In this document: positions 37,006 through 45,376 of the stretch, one piece after another | Layout of the letters: every line of letters starts with the position of its first letter | Position numbering within the stretch: position 1 is the first letter of the stretch | Assembly (NCBI RefSeq): GCF_000953635.1 | Contig: NZ_LN614830.1 | Span: forward strand, 1 to 64,000 | Direction: 5' to 3' | Length of the DNA stretch: 64,000 nucleotides | Source: Legionella micdadei | GTDB lineage: Bacteria > Pseudomonadota > Gammaproteobacteria > Legionellales > Legionellaceae | Program-made: the position numbers and the translations under genes | Notes under the pieces: model-generated | Database searches by the model: none | What the model was told of the DNA's origin: nothing | The model's input: the letters and a program-made list of their open reading frames with translations, nothing else

Positions 37006-37163
37006 CGATTAGTGCCCCCGTAATTGGGAAAGACCCGGCTTTCATCGAAAAATGAAACTCATTCAGCGTAGAGCTTATGGGTTTAAAAACTTTGAAAATT
37101 ATAGAACGCGTGTTAGGGTGCTCTGTTGCTAACGATTAGTGCCCCCGTAATTGGGAAAGACCC
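36910..37163 (+). repeat. 127-bp direct tandem repeat at the IS right end
   Basis: The unit beginning GGCTTTCATCGAAAAATG at 36910 recurs with no visible change at 37037. It covers the last codons of the transposase, its stop and the right terminal repeat. The unit starts with GGCTTTC, similar to the element's own left end GGCTCTTTC. Confidence 0.95.
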
Positions 37164-37241
37164 GCTGATCTTGAGTTAGAAAATAGTTTTAAACCAAAGT
37201 AAAAAATAAAACTTGGAATCCGCCAAAACCCTGATTGGGAT

Positions 37242-37317
37242 TGGCTCCCCGGACAGGACTCGAACCTGTGACCTAATGATTAACAGTCATCCGCTCTACC
37301 GACTGAGCTACCGGGGA
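37242..37317 (-). tRNA. tRNA-Asn (GTT)
   Basis: Read on the minus strand, the 76-nt gene folds as a full cloverleaf: acceptor stem TCCCCGG/CCGGGGA, D arm GCTC..GAGC, anticodon loop CTGTTAA with GTT anticodon, T arm ACAGG TTCGAGT CCTGT and an encoded GCCA end. It lies between the IS and the aminotransferase gene; tRNA genes are common sites for integration of accessory DNA. Confidence 0.98.
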
Positions 37318-37322
37318 ATGAG

Positions 37323-37345
37323 GCGGAATCTTAAATGGATTCCGC
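37323..37345. repeat. hairpin in the tRNA-Asn 5' leader
   Basis: GCGGAATC (37323-37330) and GATTCCGC (37338-37345) form a perfect eight-base-pair stem just upstream of the tRNA on its coding strand. A third copy, GGAATCCGCC, lies beyond the tRNA 3' end at 37215-37224. It may be a tRNA-precursor structure or a promoter-linked repeat. Confidence 0.45.
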
Positions 37346-37398
37346 TAGTGGGTCAAGGGGATTAACGAAATTTTTCTTTCCTCCCCCTGAGAGGATAA

Positions 37399-38577
37399 CT
37401 ATTTACAAAAATGCTGCAAACGAGCTAATGCGTCTTGCAGAATTTCCATACTTGTGGCGAATGAGAGGCGTATGCAGCCTTCATTTCCAAAAGCAGAGCC
37501 TGGTACTAAGGCGACACCTACTTCTTGTAAAAGACGTTCAGCAAACTCTACATCATTGGCAAAGCCACGCTTCTCAATGATAGGTTGTACATTGGGGAAG
37601 AGGTAGAAAGTACCGTCGGCAGGGATGACTTCAATGCCAGGAATTTCGAATAAACGTTCAACGATATAATCATGGCGCTTATGGAAAGCATCAACCATCA
37701 TTTTTACCGCTTCATCACCGCCATTTAATGCCGCAACCGATGCTTTTTGTGCGATTGAGCAGGGGTTAGATGTGGATTGGGATTGCACTGTTTTCATGGC
37801 TTCGATTAAATCAGCAGGGCCTGCTGCATAGCCGATACGCCAGCCAGTCATGGCATATGCTTTGGAAACCCCATTGAGCACAATAGTACGAGGGTATAAA
37901 TCGGGGCATGCATTGAGAATATTGGAAAAGGGCATTGTCCAAAGAATGTGCTCGTACATATCATCGGTGGCAATTAACACATGGGGGTGCTGTTTAAGCA
38001 CTTCAGCAAGGCCTTGTAATTCTTCAAGCGTGTAGGCAACTCCAGAAGGATTTGACGGACTATTTAGTACGACTAATTTGGTTTTAGGGGTAATTGCTTT
38101 AGCAAGCTGCGCCGGAGAAATTTTGTAACGAGTAGCGGGGGTTGAGGGAATAATAACCGGGTTGCCGCCAGCTAACAAAACCATATCAGGATAGGAGACC
38201 CAGTAGGGGGCAGGAATTAACACTTCATCCCCGTCATTAATCAATGCTTGGCAGAGGTTATAGAAGCTTTGTTTTCCGCCTACGGAGACTAGAATTTGAT
38301 TGAGTTGGTAATCAAGCCCATTATCTCGCTTAAATTTATCTTTAATCGCTTGTTTCAGTTCAGCAATGCCGTCAACAGCGGTGTACTTAGTGAAGCCAGC
38401 TTCGATAGCCGCAATAGCTGCTTGTTTGATATGCAGAGGGGTATCAAAATCAGGCTCGCCTGTACCCAACCCAATAATGTCTAAACCTTCTGCACGCATT
38501 TTTGCTGCTTTTGCAGCTACAGCAAGCGTAGGTGACGGTTTAACTTGATGTATTCGCTCTGCCAGTGCGATATCCAT
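37399..38577 (-). CDS. aspartate aminotransferase, class I PLP-dependent
   Basis: The 392-residue enzyme belongs to fold-type I aminotransferases, subgroup I-beta (AspC/AspB of Thermus and Bacillus type). The PLP lysine lies in LNGVSKAYAMTGWRIGYAAG, and the substrate carboxylate Arg is in the C-terminal CIRLSFATS. It likely interconverts aspartate/oxaloacetate and glutamate/2-oxoglutarate; prephenate is a possible second substrate. It is divergent from uvrB. Confidence 0.93.
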   Translation of the reverse strand: MDIALAERIHQVKPSPTLAVAAKAAKMRAEGLDIIGLGTGEPDFDTPLHIKQAAIAAIEAGFTKYTAVDGIAELKQAIKDKFKRDNGLDYQLNQILVSVGGKQSFYNLCQALINDGDEVLIPAPYWVSYPDMVLLAGGNPVIIPSTPATRYKISPAQLAKAITPKTKLVVLNSPSNPSGVAYTLEELQGLAEVLKQHPHVLIATDDMYEHILWTMPFSNILNACPDLYPRTIVLNGVSKAYAMTGWRIGYAAGPADLIEAMKTVQSQSTSNPCSIAQKASVAALNGGDEAVKMMVDAFHKRHDYIVERLFEIPGIEVIPADGTFYLFPNVQPIIEKRGFANDVEFAERLLQEVGVALVPGSAFGNEGCIRLSFATSMEILQDALARLQHFCK

Positions 38578-38660
38578 TTTTAAGCTCCTGTGCTATGTTT
38601 CGACCAATTCATGCTGAGAAAGCTATCCTAACCCCTCTTTGATCGGTTATAGTTTATATT

Positions 38661-40664
38661 ATGAAAAATGTATTTAAAATTTACGCAAGTTATCAACCCG
38701 CTGGAGATCAACCAACTGCAATTAGCTCGCTAATCGACGGCTTGACGTCCGGGTTGGCGCGTCAAATCCTTTTGGGCGTTACCGGTTCGGGTAAAACTTA
38801 CACCATTGCTCATGTGATTCAGGCGATGAAAAGGCCGACATTAATTATGGCGCCGAATAAAACGCTGGCGGCACAACTGTATGGCGAATTCAAGACCTAT
38901 TTTCCGGACAATGCCGTAGAATATTTCGTCTCTTACTATGACTATTACCAACCCGAGGCCTATGTTCCTGCTTCGGATACTTTCATTGAAAAAGACGCAT
39001 CCATCAATGAGCATATTGAGCAAATGCGCTTATCAGCGACTAAGGCACTGATTGAACGGCGGGACGCTATCATCGTAGCGACCGTCTCAGCCATCTATGG
39101 TCTGGGTGATCCCGATTCTTACCTCCGTATGTTATTACATCTTTCCCGAGGAGAACAATGCGATCAACGCAAAATTTTAAGGCGGCTTGCTGAAATGCAA
39201 TACATCCGCAGTCAACAATCACTGGAAAGAGGACAATTTCGCGTACATGGTGATGTGATTGATATCTTCCCTGCGGATTCGGAAAAGGAAGCGATACGTA
39301 TTGAGCTTTTTGATGACGAGGTCGAGAACATTTCACGATTCGATCCATTAACCGGGGAGGTACTTCAACGGTTACCTCGAGTGACTGTTTTCCCAAAAAC
39401 ACACTATGTTACCCCGCGTGAACGGATTTTACAGACAGTCGACCAAGTCAAAGAAGAGTTGCGCGAAAGGCTTGCTGAATTGACTGAACAAAACAAATTG
39501 CTGGAGGCTCAACGATTGCAACAACGCACCTGTTTTGATATCGAAATGATGTTGGAACTAGGTTATTGCTCGGGAATTGAAAATTATTCACGCTATTTAT
39601 CAGGCCGACAAAGTGGTGAGCCGCCACCCACCTTATTTGATTATTTACCTCCCGATGCATTGCTGATTATCGATGAGTCCCACGTGACTGTGCCACAAAT
39701 TGGAGGCATGTATCGCGGTGATAGGGCCAGGAAAGAAACGCTGGTGAATTATGGCTTCCGCCTTCCTTCAGCGCTGGATAACCGCCCTCTTCGGTTCGAA
39801 GAATTCGATGGGCGTTCACCACAAACAATTTACGTGTCTGCAACCCCAGGTTCTTATGAATTAGAGCACAGTGATAACACGGCCGAACAGGTTGTGCGCC
39901 CCACCGGATTAGTCGACCCACAAGTGATCATAAGGCCGGTTAAAAATCAGGTGGACGATCTAATGTCTGAAATTCGCCAGGTCGTGACTCAAGGTGAGCG
40001 GGTTTTGATTACGACTTTGACTAAACGAATGGCCGAAGATTTAACGGATTATTTGCGCGAGCACGGCATAAGAGTACGTTATTTGCATGCCGATATAGAT
40101 ACCGTTGAGCGCGTTGAAATCATCCGGGATCTGCGGTTGGGCGAATTTGACGTCCTTGTCGGGATTAATTTATTACGTGAAGGTTTGGATATGCCAGAAG
40201 TTGCATTAGTCGCTATCCTTGATGCCGACAAAGAGGGTTTCCTACGTTCAGACCGATCATTAATCCAAACAATAGGACGGGCTGCACGTAACGTGAATGG
40301 ACGGGCAATTCTCTATGCCGACCGCATCACTGGCTCGATGCAACGTGCTATCGGGGAGACGGAGCGCCGCCGCCATAAGCAAATGGAATTTAATAAAAAA
40401 CATGGAATTACGCCCAAAGGTATTAAAAAATCCATCACGGACATTATGGAAGGCGCTTACAGTACGCGCCGCAATAAAACTCAAGTAGCACAACGACAAG
40501 CAATCTATGAAACAATTCCACCCGATCAATTGCTTAAACAAATCAAAATCCTCGAAAAGCAAATGCATGAGCACGCAAAAAACATGGAGTTTGAACAAGC
40601 TGCAAAGGTGCGGGATGAATACTTGATGCTCAAAGAGCAACTGAAGTTGAATCAAGTCTCCTAA
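38661..40664 (+). CDS. uvrB: excinuclease ABC subunit UvrB
   Basis: UvrB is the helicase-like damage-verifying subunit of nucleotide excision repair. The 667-residue protein has Walker A ([10 protein letters not shown]), the beta-hairpin segment ([23 protein letters not shown]), helicase motifs through [26 protein letters not shown] and QTIGRAARN, and a C-terminal UVR domain for UvrC binding ([22 protein letters not shown]). Length and motifs are typical. Confidence 0.98.
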   Translation: MKNVFKIYASYQPAGDQPTAISSLIDGLTSGLARQILLGVTGSGKTYTIAHVIQAMKRPTLIMAPNKTLAAQLYGEFKTYFPDNAVEYFVSYYDYYQPEAYVPASDTFIEKDASINEHIEQMRLSATKALIERRDAIIVATVSAIYGLGDPDSYLRMLLHLSRGEQCDQRKILRRLAEMQYIRSQQSLERGQFRVHGDVIDIFPADSEKEAIRIELFDDEVENISRFDPLTGEVLQRLPRVTVFPKTHYVTPRERILQTVDQVKEELRERLAELTEQNKLLEAQRLQQRTCFDIEMMLELGYCSGIENYSRYLSGRQSGEPPPTLFDYLPPDALLIIDESHVTVPQIGGMYRGDRARKETLVNYGFRLPSALDNRPLRFEEFDGRSPQTIYVSATPGSYELEHSDNTAEQVVRPTGLVDPQVIIRPVKNQVDDLMSEIRQVVTQGERVLITTLTKRMAEDLTDYLREHGIRVRYLHADIDTVERVEIIRDLRLGEFDVLVGINLLREGLDMPEVALVAILDADKEGFLRSDRSLIQTIGRAARNVNGRAILYADRITGSMQRAIGETERRRHKQMEFNKKHGITPKGIKKSITDIMEGAYSTRRNKTQVAQRQAIYETIPPDQLLKQIKILEKQMHEHAKNMEFEQAAKVRDEYLMLKEQLKLNQVS

Positions 40665-40787
40665 TCTGTTAAACGGTATAAATCTAAAACAAAACGTTAT
40701 TTCATAAGTTCTTATGGATAAAATTTGAGCCCAATGATTTACCGTGCTAATTTAATTCTTCCTAATCATTCAAACAGGGAAAGGAAG

Positions 40788-42698
40788 ATGAAAAATAGCG
40801 AATTAAAAGCCATGGCAGCAGAGCTGGGAAGACATGTTAAAGCAACAACTGATTTTCCTGATGTCCTTAAGTTAACAGAGGATTTAGAATCCCTATTTCG
40901 TGATTTGAATGATGAGGATGAAATAGATGCTGAATTAAGGATCCCAATTACTGCTGTTCTTAACCAATTTTGGGATTGGGTCATTCATAATTTGCCCTAT
41001 GAACAATGGCAAGGATGCAGTGAAATTGATCCCTGGCTTGGCTTCCAACGGCAGTTAGCGAAGATTCCCGATAAAAAAGCAATAAAAGAGGCGGAATTGA
41101 TTGAAAATTCAATTTCAGCGGATGATATGCTCTTGGGCGATTTACAACTCCGTCTGGAGAAGTTCAAAGAGAGGAGCCCTGAGCAAAAGAGAGAGTTAGG
41201 GAGTGACAAGAAGGTAACTGTCCCGCGGTTGGACACAGCCGAATTGGCGCTCGAGCAATTGGCAACGGAATCTGAAAAAATTGATGTTTTGCAACAGGAA
41301 ATCTTGCGGGTCCAGAAGCTTCAAAAGGAAAAGTTGGTAAAGTTTGGTGAATTAATTAAAACCCGTTTGTTAACGGCAGATTATCATCATCCAATTTTAT
41401 ATCAGGCTTTAAAGGAAGAATATGAAAGTTTGGGAGCGGATGTATTGAGCCTCGATAGGCTTATGCCTTTGCTCATCGTTTGCGGGCGAAAGATAGGTTA
41501 TGCCAAAAAAGATGAATTTGATTACCCAATAAGCCATTTGCCAGAAAAACCTTTGCCTCAGCAAATTTTTAACTTCAGAGAAATTGTAATTTTATTGAGT
41601 TCAATTTTTTATTTAATTTTTCATCACTGTACTGTTGATCAACTAAAAATACTCCCGTTTCTCATCTACTTTCGTTTGAACACAACCGATGAAGAAAGGT
41701 GCTCAGAGCAGGCTATTCTGAGTTTTTTATCGACGCGCATCGTTGAAAGCCAGGCCTTTTTTAAAAAGCAGGAAGACCATTTTGATGCTAAGGCAATGAG
41801 GGACCTTGAGTGCGTGCAAGCTGTGCAGGATCTGCTTCCCAAATCACGCGGAGCGTTGCTTAGGGCAATCAATGAGAAACGATGGCTTTATGCTTTTATC
41901 CACCAACATCAAAACTCACCGACGTTACCCGAAGATAGCCTTGGGGCAACTGTTGAATTATTAGAGGCGGATTTTTTTACCCGAAGCGATCAATCGTATC
42001 CCTCCGCCTTAAATTTTGCAGAAGAAGTTAACGCACAATGCTTTCACATCACCGAGCAAGAGAAGCAAATTGTAGGATCGGCGATTCATCTTTTCTGTTT
42101 GGACAGGTATATCAGGCAAAGTAAAGTTGAGCTTTCAGAAGCGCCATCGCCTGATCCAAAACAAATCGAGCGCGATAAAACAACAGGCACACCTGAGTTT
42201 CATCAAAGACTCACTTTTTTTGATTCTCCAGAAGCACAATGGATGCATGCTTTTCTGCAACAGAGTCGTCACCGAACGCCGAGTGAGCCTAATGAGCTAT
42301 TGCACTATGCTGCCCGGCTTTGCGATATTCAATTTGGTACACAAGAAGATAAATCGCAGTTAATCGCGCAAAAATATCAGGCCAACATTAAAAAACAACG
42401 GAGTTTGTTAACTCCAGAAGAGGCAAAAATAGTGAATTCTGCTTTCCATAGTTTTTGTTTAAAAAAATACACTCAGGAACGGCTTGAGGATGAGCGGGAA
42501 AGGTATTCTGATTTGTCCCTTTCAAAAAAAACCAAGTGCAATGCAGCCCATAAAAAAAGGTGCGAAATATTGGGTATTAAGGCTGGAAAATTGGGATTTT
42601 TTGAGTATGTTGCCTTACGTCAAGGAGGGTTGAAAAGGCTAAACGATGTTTTTGAACAGCCAGAGAATACAAAGGAAGCCCGACAGTCTCGATTTTGA
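40788..42698 (+). CDS. large coiled-coil/helical protein, effector candidate
   Basis: I do not recognise a family. The 636-residue product (ATG 40788 behind AAAGGAAG; a longer frame from 40725 lacks one) is polar and helical without signal peptide, with one hydrophobic patch encoded near 41580-41640 (VILLSSIFYLIFHHC). Two similar segments lie in the C-terminal half: ITEQEKQIVGSAIHLFCLDR (about 42047) and LTPEEAKIVNSAFHSFCLKK (about 42407), suggesting an internal duplication. Its 3' end overlaps the 3' end of 6S RNA on the other strand. The size, composition and isolation fit a Legionella effector, but no motif proves it. Confidence 0.6.
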   Translation: MKNSELKAMAAELGRHVKATTDFPDVLKLTEDLESLFRDLNDEDEIDAELRIPITAVLNQFWDWVIHNLPYEQWQGCSEIDPWLGFQRQLAKIPDKKAIKEAELIENSISADDMLLGDLQLRLEKFKERSPEQKRELGSDKKVTVPRLDTAELALEQLATESEKIDVLQQEILRVQKLQKEKLVKFGELIKTRLLTADYHHPILYQALKEEYESLGADVLSLDRLMPLLIVCGRKIGYAKKDEFDYPISHLPEKPLPQQIFNFREIVILLSSIFYLIFHHCTVDQLKILPFLIYFRLNTTDEERCSEQAILSFLSTRIVESQAFFKKQEDHFDAKAMRDLECVQAVQDLLPKSRGALLRAINEKRWLYAFIHQHQNSPTLPEDSLGATVELLEADFFTRSDQSYPSALNFAEEVNAQCFHITEQEKQIVGSAIHLFCLDRYIRQSKVELSEAPSPDPKQIERDKTTGTPEFHQRLTFFDSPEAQWMHAFLQQSRHRTPSEPNELLHYAARLCDIQFGTQEDKSQLIAQKYQANIKKQRSLLTPEEAKIVNSAFHSFCLKKYTQERLEDERERYSDLSLSKKTKCNAAHKKRCEILGIKAGKLGFFEYVALRQGGLKRLNDVFEQPENTKEARQSRF

Positions 42699-42828
42699 AC
42701 CCTGGGGTTCAGGTGGGGGGCAGGGTATCGGTTCAGGCTTCCCACTCGTCGGTGGGCTTGCACAACGCCGGCTACAGAACGCTCCCCTGAATGTGAGTAT
42801 TGGTTCACAAATTACTCGCTGTCGGGTT
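42675..42828 (-). ncRNA. ssrS: 6S RNA (SsrS)
   Basis: On the minus strand the region shows the features of 6S RNA, which mimics an open promoter and binds RNA polymerase sigma-70. The terminal stem pairs CCCGACAG at the 5' end (complement of 42819-42826) with CTGTCGGG at the 3' end (42679-42686), followed inward by GAACC/GGGTTC. The 3' half contains CACCTGAACCCCAGGGTTCA, very like E. coli CACCTTGAACCAAGGGTTCA, and the conserved GAAGCC stretch is present. The gene lies downstream of zapA, as in E. coli. The ends are estimates. Confidence 0.85.
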
Positions 42829-42834
42829 AAGAAC

Positions 42835-42843
42835 AGTATACCA
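42835..42843 (-). promoter_or_regulatory. promoter -10 of 6S RNA
   Basis: TATACT on the minus strand (42835-42840), preceded by TGG to give an extended -10, lies seven bases before the predicted 6S RNA 5' end. No good -35 is visible. Confidence 0.5.
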
Positions 42844-42904
42844 CCTTAGTGTATCCAAGTTAAACTAGTAGTTACGGTACTATGGTATTTAATTTTCCTC
42901 AGTT

Positions 42905-42943
42905 GAAAAAACGAGGTACTGCGGCTTGTGCGCAGTACTTCGT
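42905..42943 (-). terminator. zapA terminator
   Basis: On the minus strand ACGAAGTACTGCG pairs with CGCAGTACCTCGT (42911-42923 and 42931-42943, one mismatch), followed by TTTTTTC. This is a strong intrinsic terminator between zapA and the 6S RNA gene. Confidence 0.8.
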
Positions 42944-43035
42944 TGTTCAGGGTGGAAAGCTGCATTTTTGTGGTTCGCGCGAGCAAGTCTTGAGAATTCC
43001 TTTCGGCTAGGAATGGTGAACTTTATATTTTTCCG

Positions 43036-43353
43036 TTAGTCTGTTTGCGGATCCTGATCCAAATTACCATGCACCGCTTGGTGGATTTTGTTTTCCAGGG
43101 AGCTGATGAATTTGCTAATCTGGATGCGCTGCTGCTCTTGTTGTTTTTGACACGTGATTAATTGGTGGCTTATGTTAAGTGCCGCCAGGAGCAAGGCTTG
43201 GAACTCATCGAGTTGTTTGAACTTTTTGCTCTGTTTCAATTGTTCATTCAACTTTTCAGCGGCCTGCTCAAGGTTAATTTGTTCATTTTCAGGGCACTTA
43301 ATTTCATACGTTTTATTTAGCAATTTAATAGAACAAGTTTTTGCTGTTGACAT
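43036..43353 (-). CDS. zapA: cell division protein ZapA
   Basis: ZapA binds and bundles FtsZ filaments at the division ring. The 105-residue protein has the N-terminal globular part (CSIKLLNKTYEIKCPENEQ, with the following LEQAAEKLNEQL helix) and a long C-terminal coiled coil (about 50-95), typical of the family. I start at ATG 43353; a longer frame from 43371 is also open. The zapA-6S RNA order and the divergent ygfB gene mirror E. coli. Confidence 0.9.
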   Translation of the reverse strand: MSTAKTCSIKLLNKTYEIKCPENEQINLEQAAEKLNEQLKQSKKFKQLDEFQALLLAALNISHQLITCQKQQEQQRIQISKFISSLENKIHQAVHGNLDQDPQTD

Positions 43354-43455
43354 TTTACATGGCCTATACAATGTGACGTATTATTCAAATAGTAGCAACT
43401 TTGGAATGGTGGAGCAAATCAGTTATTATTATGCAATTTGTTTAACGAGTTTATT

Positions 43456-44037
43456 ATGTCGCCTGAAAATACCCCAACGCATCTGCCAGACTACCAGAAT
43501 TTTAACAATGTTATTTCGATTTTAGATTTGCCTTTTTCCGGCAGTGAGCTGCATGGAATGATGTGCGGTTACTTATGTGCAGGGGCAGCCTCAGAGGGTG
43601 AAGCGTATTTAAGGGCGCTAACCTCAAGCAAAAAAGATAAGTCAACCCGTGCAGCGGCACTTGCTATTTTCGAAGTCTACACCATAAGCCAGCAACAATT
43701 AGGGAATTTTGATTTTGGGTTTGAACTCTTATTGCCTAGCGAAGAGGAATCCTTAATGGATCGTGCCCAAGCATTTAGTGAATGGTGCGAGGGTTTTACG
43801 CAAAGCATGGCGATCTCTGGCATTAATGCTGAGCAATTCCAGGAAGAAGAATCCCAAGAAGCTTTACAGCACCTGCAAGAGTTTGCGCAATTGGATTACG
43901 AATCCCTCGAAGTGAATGAAGAGGATGAAAAGGCCTTAATGGAAGTAAGCGAGTATGCCCGAATGGCTGTGTTGCGTTTATATGGTGATTTAAAATCAAG
44001 CAATAGTGACCATGGTTCGACGAAAACGACGCATTAA
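43456..44037 (+). CDS. ygfB: YgfB/YecA (UPF0149) family protein
   Basis: The 193-residue acidic protein has the UPF0149 pattern: LDLPFSGSELHGMMCGYLCAGA early, and ASLM..FSEWCEGFTQSMAISG with an acidic C-terminal half. The family is linked to the pepP-ubiH-ubiI operon in many gammaproteobacteria; in Pseudomonas YgfB affects beta-lactamase regulation. It starts at ATG 43456 and precedes pepP by about 30 bp, so it heads the operon. Confidence 0.9.
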   Translation: MSPENTPTHLPDYQNFNNVISILDLPFSGSELHGMMCGYLCAGAASEGEAYLRALTSSKKDKSTRAAALAIFEVYTISQQQLGNFDFGFELLLPSEEESLMDRAQAFSEWCEGFTQSMAISGINAEQFQEEESQEALQHLQEFAQLDYESLEVNEEDEKALMEVSEYARMAVLRLYGDLKSSNSDHGSTKTTH

Positions 44038-44068
44038 AAATGACATTAGACCTTAAAGGATGTTAAAA

Positions 44069-45376
44069 ATGATTACCCAGCAAGAGTATCAAGCAAGACG
44101 ACAGGCATTGGCAGCAAAATTAGCTCCGGGGGCAATTGCAATTATTCCTGCTGCGCATGAAGTGTTACGCAATGGCGATGCACATTATCGTTTTCGCCAA
44201 GACAGTGATTTCTATTACTTAACCGGCTTTAATGAGCCTGATGCCCTGCTTATGATCATAGCAGGTAGTCCTGGGAAAACTTACTTATTCAACCGCCCGC
44301 GAAATCCCGCAGAAGAGCAATGGACTGGGAAGCGTCTGGGGCAAGAAGGGGCTCGCGAAGCGCTCAAAGTCGATGAAGCCTACTCTCTTGAAAGCCTGGC
44401 TACCCACCTTCCTGAGTTATTGACCGGAAAAACAGCTGTTTATTTTGCCATGGGCCGTTACCCTTCCCTCGAAAAGATGCTTTTTAAGGCTTTGAAGCAT
44501 GTTAAAGGCCTGGTTAGAAGAGGAATAAAGGTTCCCGAATCGTTATGTGATCTTGAGCCTCTATTAAGTGAAATGCGATTATTCAAATCAGAGGCTGAGC
44601 TTAATCTGATGCGTCAGGGCTCTGCAATTTCAGTGGATGCACACAAACGTGCTATGCGTGCTTGCGGTAAGGCGGAGAATGAATACCAATTGGAAGCAGA
44701 GCTGCTTTATGCCTTTAGCCACAATGGTTGCCGGGCTGTGGCTTACGATCCAATTGTTGCAAGTGGTGGTAACGCTTGTATCTTGCATTATACAGATAAC
44801 AACCAACCGCTACGTGCCGGTGATCTGCTGTTGATTGATGCTGGGGGGGAGTTTGAAAATTATGCAGCAGATATTACCCGTACTTTTCCCATCAATGGCC
44901 GTTTCAGTAAGGAGCAACGGGCTATTTACGAGCTGGTGCTTAAAGCACAAAAAGCAGGGATTGCGAGCATTAAACCAGGTTTAGGATGGTATGAAATACA
45001 ACAAACCATTATTCATATTTTGACTTCGGGTTTATGTGAATTAGGCCTGTTGAAAGGGGAAGTTGATAAATTGATTGCCACCGAGGCTTATAAGCCGTTT
45101 TACATGCATAATTCCGGGCACTGGCTCGGTTTGGATGTCCATGATGCGGGCCGTTATAAAATTGAGGGGGAATGGCGTCAATTAGAGGCTGGTATGGTAC
45201 TCACTGTGGAGCCTGGTTTGTATATCAGTGCTGGCATGAACGGCGTTGATCCGCGTTGGTGGAATATTGGTATACGCATCGAGGATGACATCTTAGTGAC
45301 GAAAGACGGTTATGAGAATTTAACCGGCGATTTACCCGTGGAAGTGGATGAAATTGAGGCTATACTCCGTGGTTGA
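44069..45376 (+). CDS. pepP: Xaa-Pro aminopeptidase (aminopeptidase P)
   Basis: PepP removes N-terminal residues before proline. The 435-residue protein has an N-terminal creatinase-like domain and a C-terminal pita-bread domain with the dinuclear Mn ligands: D-x10-D in DAGGEFENYAADITR, His in HNSGHWLGLDVHD, and Glu in TVEPGLY and GIRIEDD. I prefer ATG 44069, with AAAGG ten bases upstream; ATG 44060 is only a base or two from it. The end overlaps ubiH. Confidence 0.95.
   Translation: MITQQEYQARRQALAAKLAPGAIAIIPAAHEVLRNGDAHYRFRQDSDFYYLTGFNEPDALLMIIAGSPGKTYLFNRPRNPAEEQWTGKRLGQEGAREALKVDEAYSLESLATHLPELLTGKTAVYFAMGRYPSLEKMLFKALKHVKGLVRRGIKVPESLCDLEPLLSEMRLFKSEAELNLMRQGSAISVDAHKRAMRACGKAENEYQLEAELLYAFSHNGCRAVAYDPIVASGGNACILHYTDNNQPLRAGDLLLIDAGGEFENYAADITRTFPINGRFSKEQRAIYELVLKAQKAGIASIKPGLGWYEIQQTIIHILTSGLCELGLLKGEVDKLIATEAYKPFYMHNSGHWLGLDVHDAGRYKIEGEWRQLEAGMVLTVEPGLYISAGMNGVDPRWWNIGIRIEDDILVTKDGYENLTGDLPVEVDEIEAILRG

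Larger units (their letters stand above)
35749..37163 (+). mobile_element. ISL3-family insertion sequence with duplicated right end
   Basis: The left end (GGCTCTTTCTCAAAAACGGG from 35749) and right end (reverse complement GGGTCTTTCCCAATTACGGG, ending at 37163) are imperfect inverted repeats that share a CGGGGGCACT core. The transposase is inside. The last 127 bp of the element (36910-37036) are repeated directly at 37037-37163. No target-site duplication is seen (left flank ACATTTAT, right flank GCTGATCT), so the junctions have been rearranged or the insertion is old. The left end lies within the RhoGAP reading frame. Confidence 0.85.

Noticed and set aside
39668-39690. CACGTG core in uvrB as a third parS
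   Set aside because: The flanks (TCCCACGTGACT) do not continue the 16-bp palindrome.
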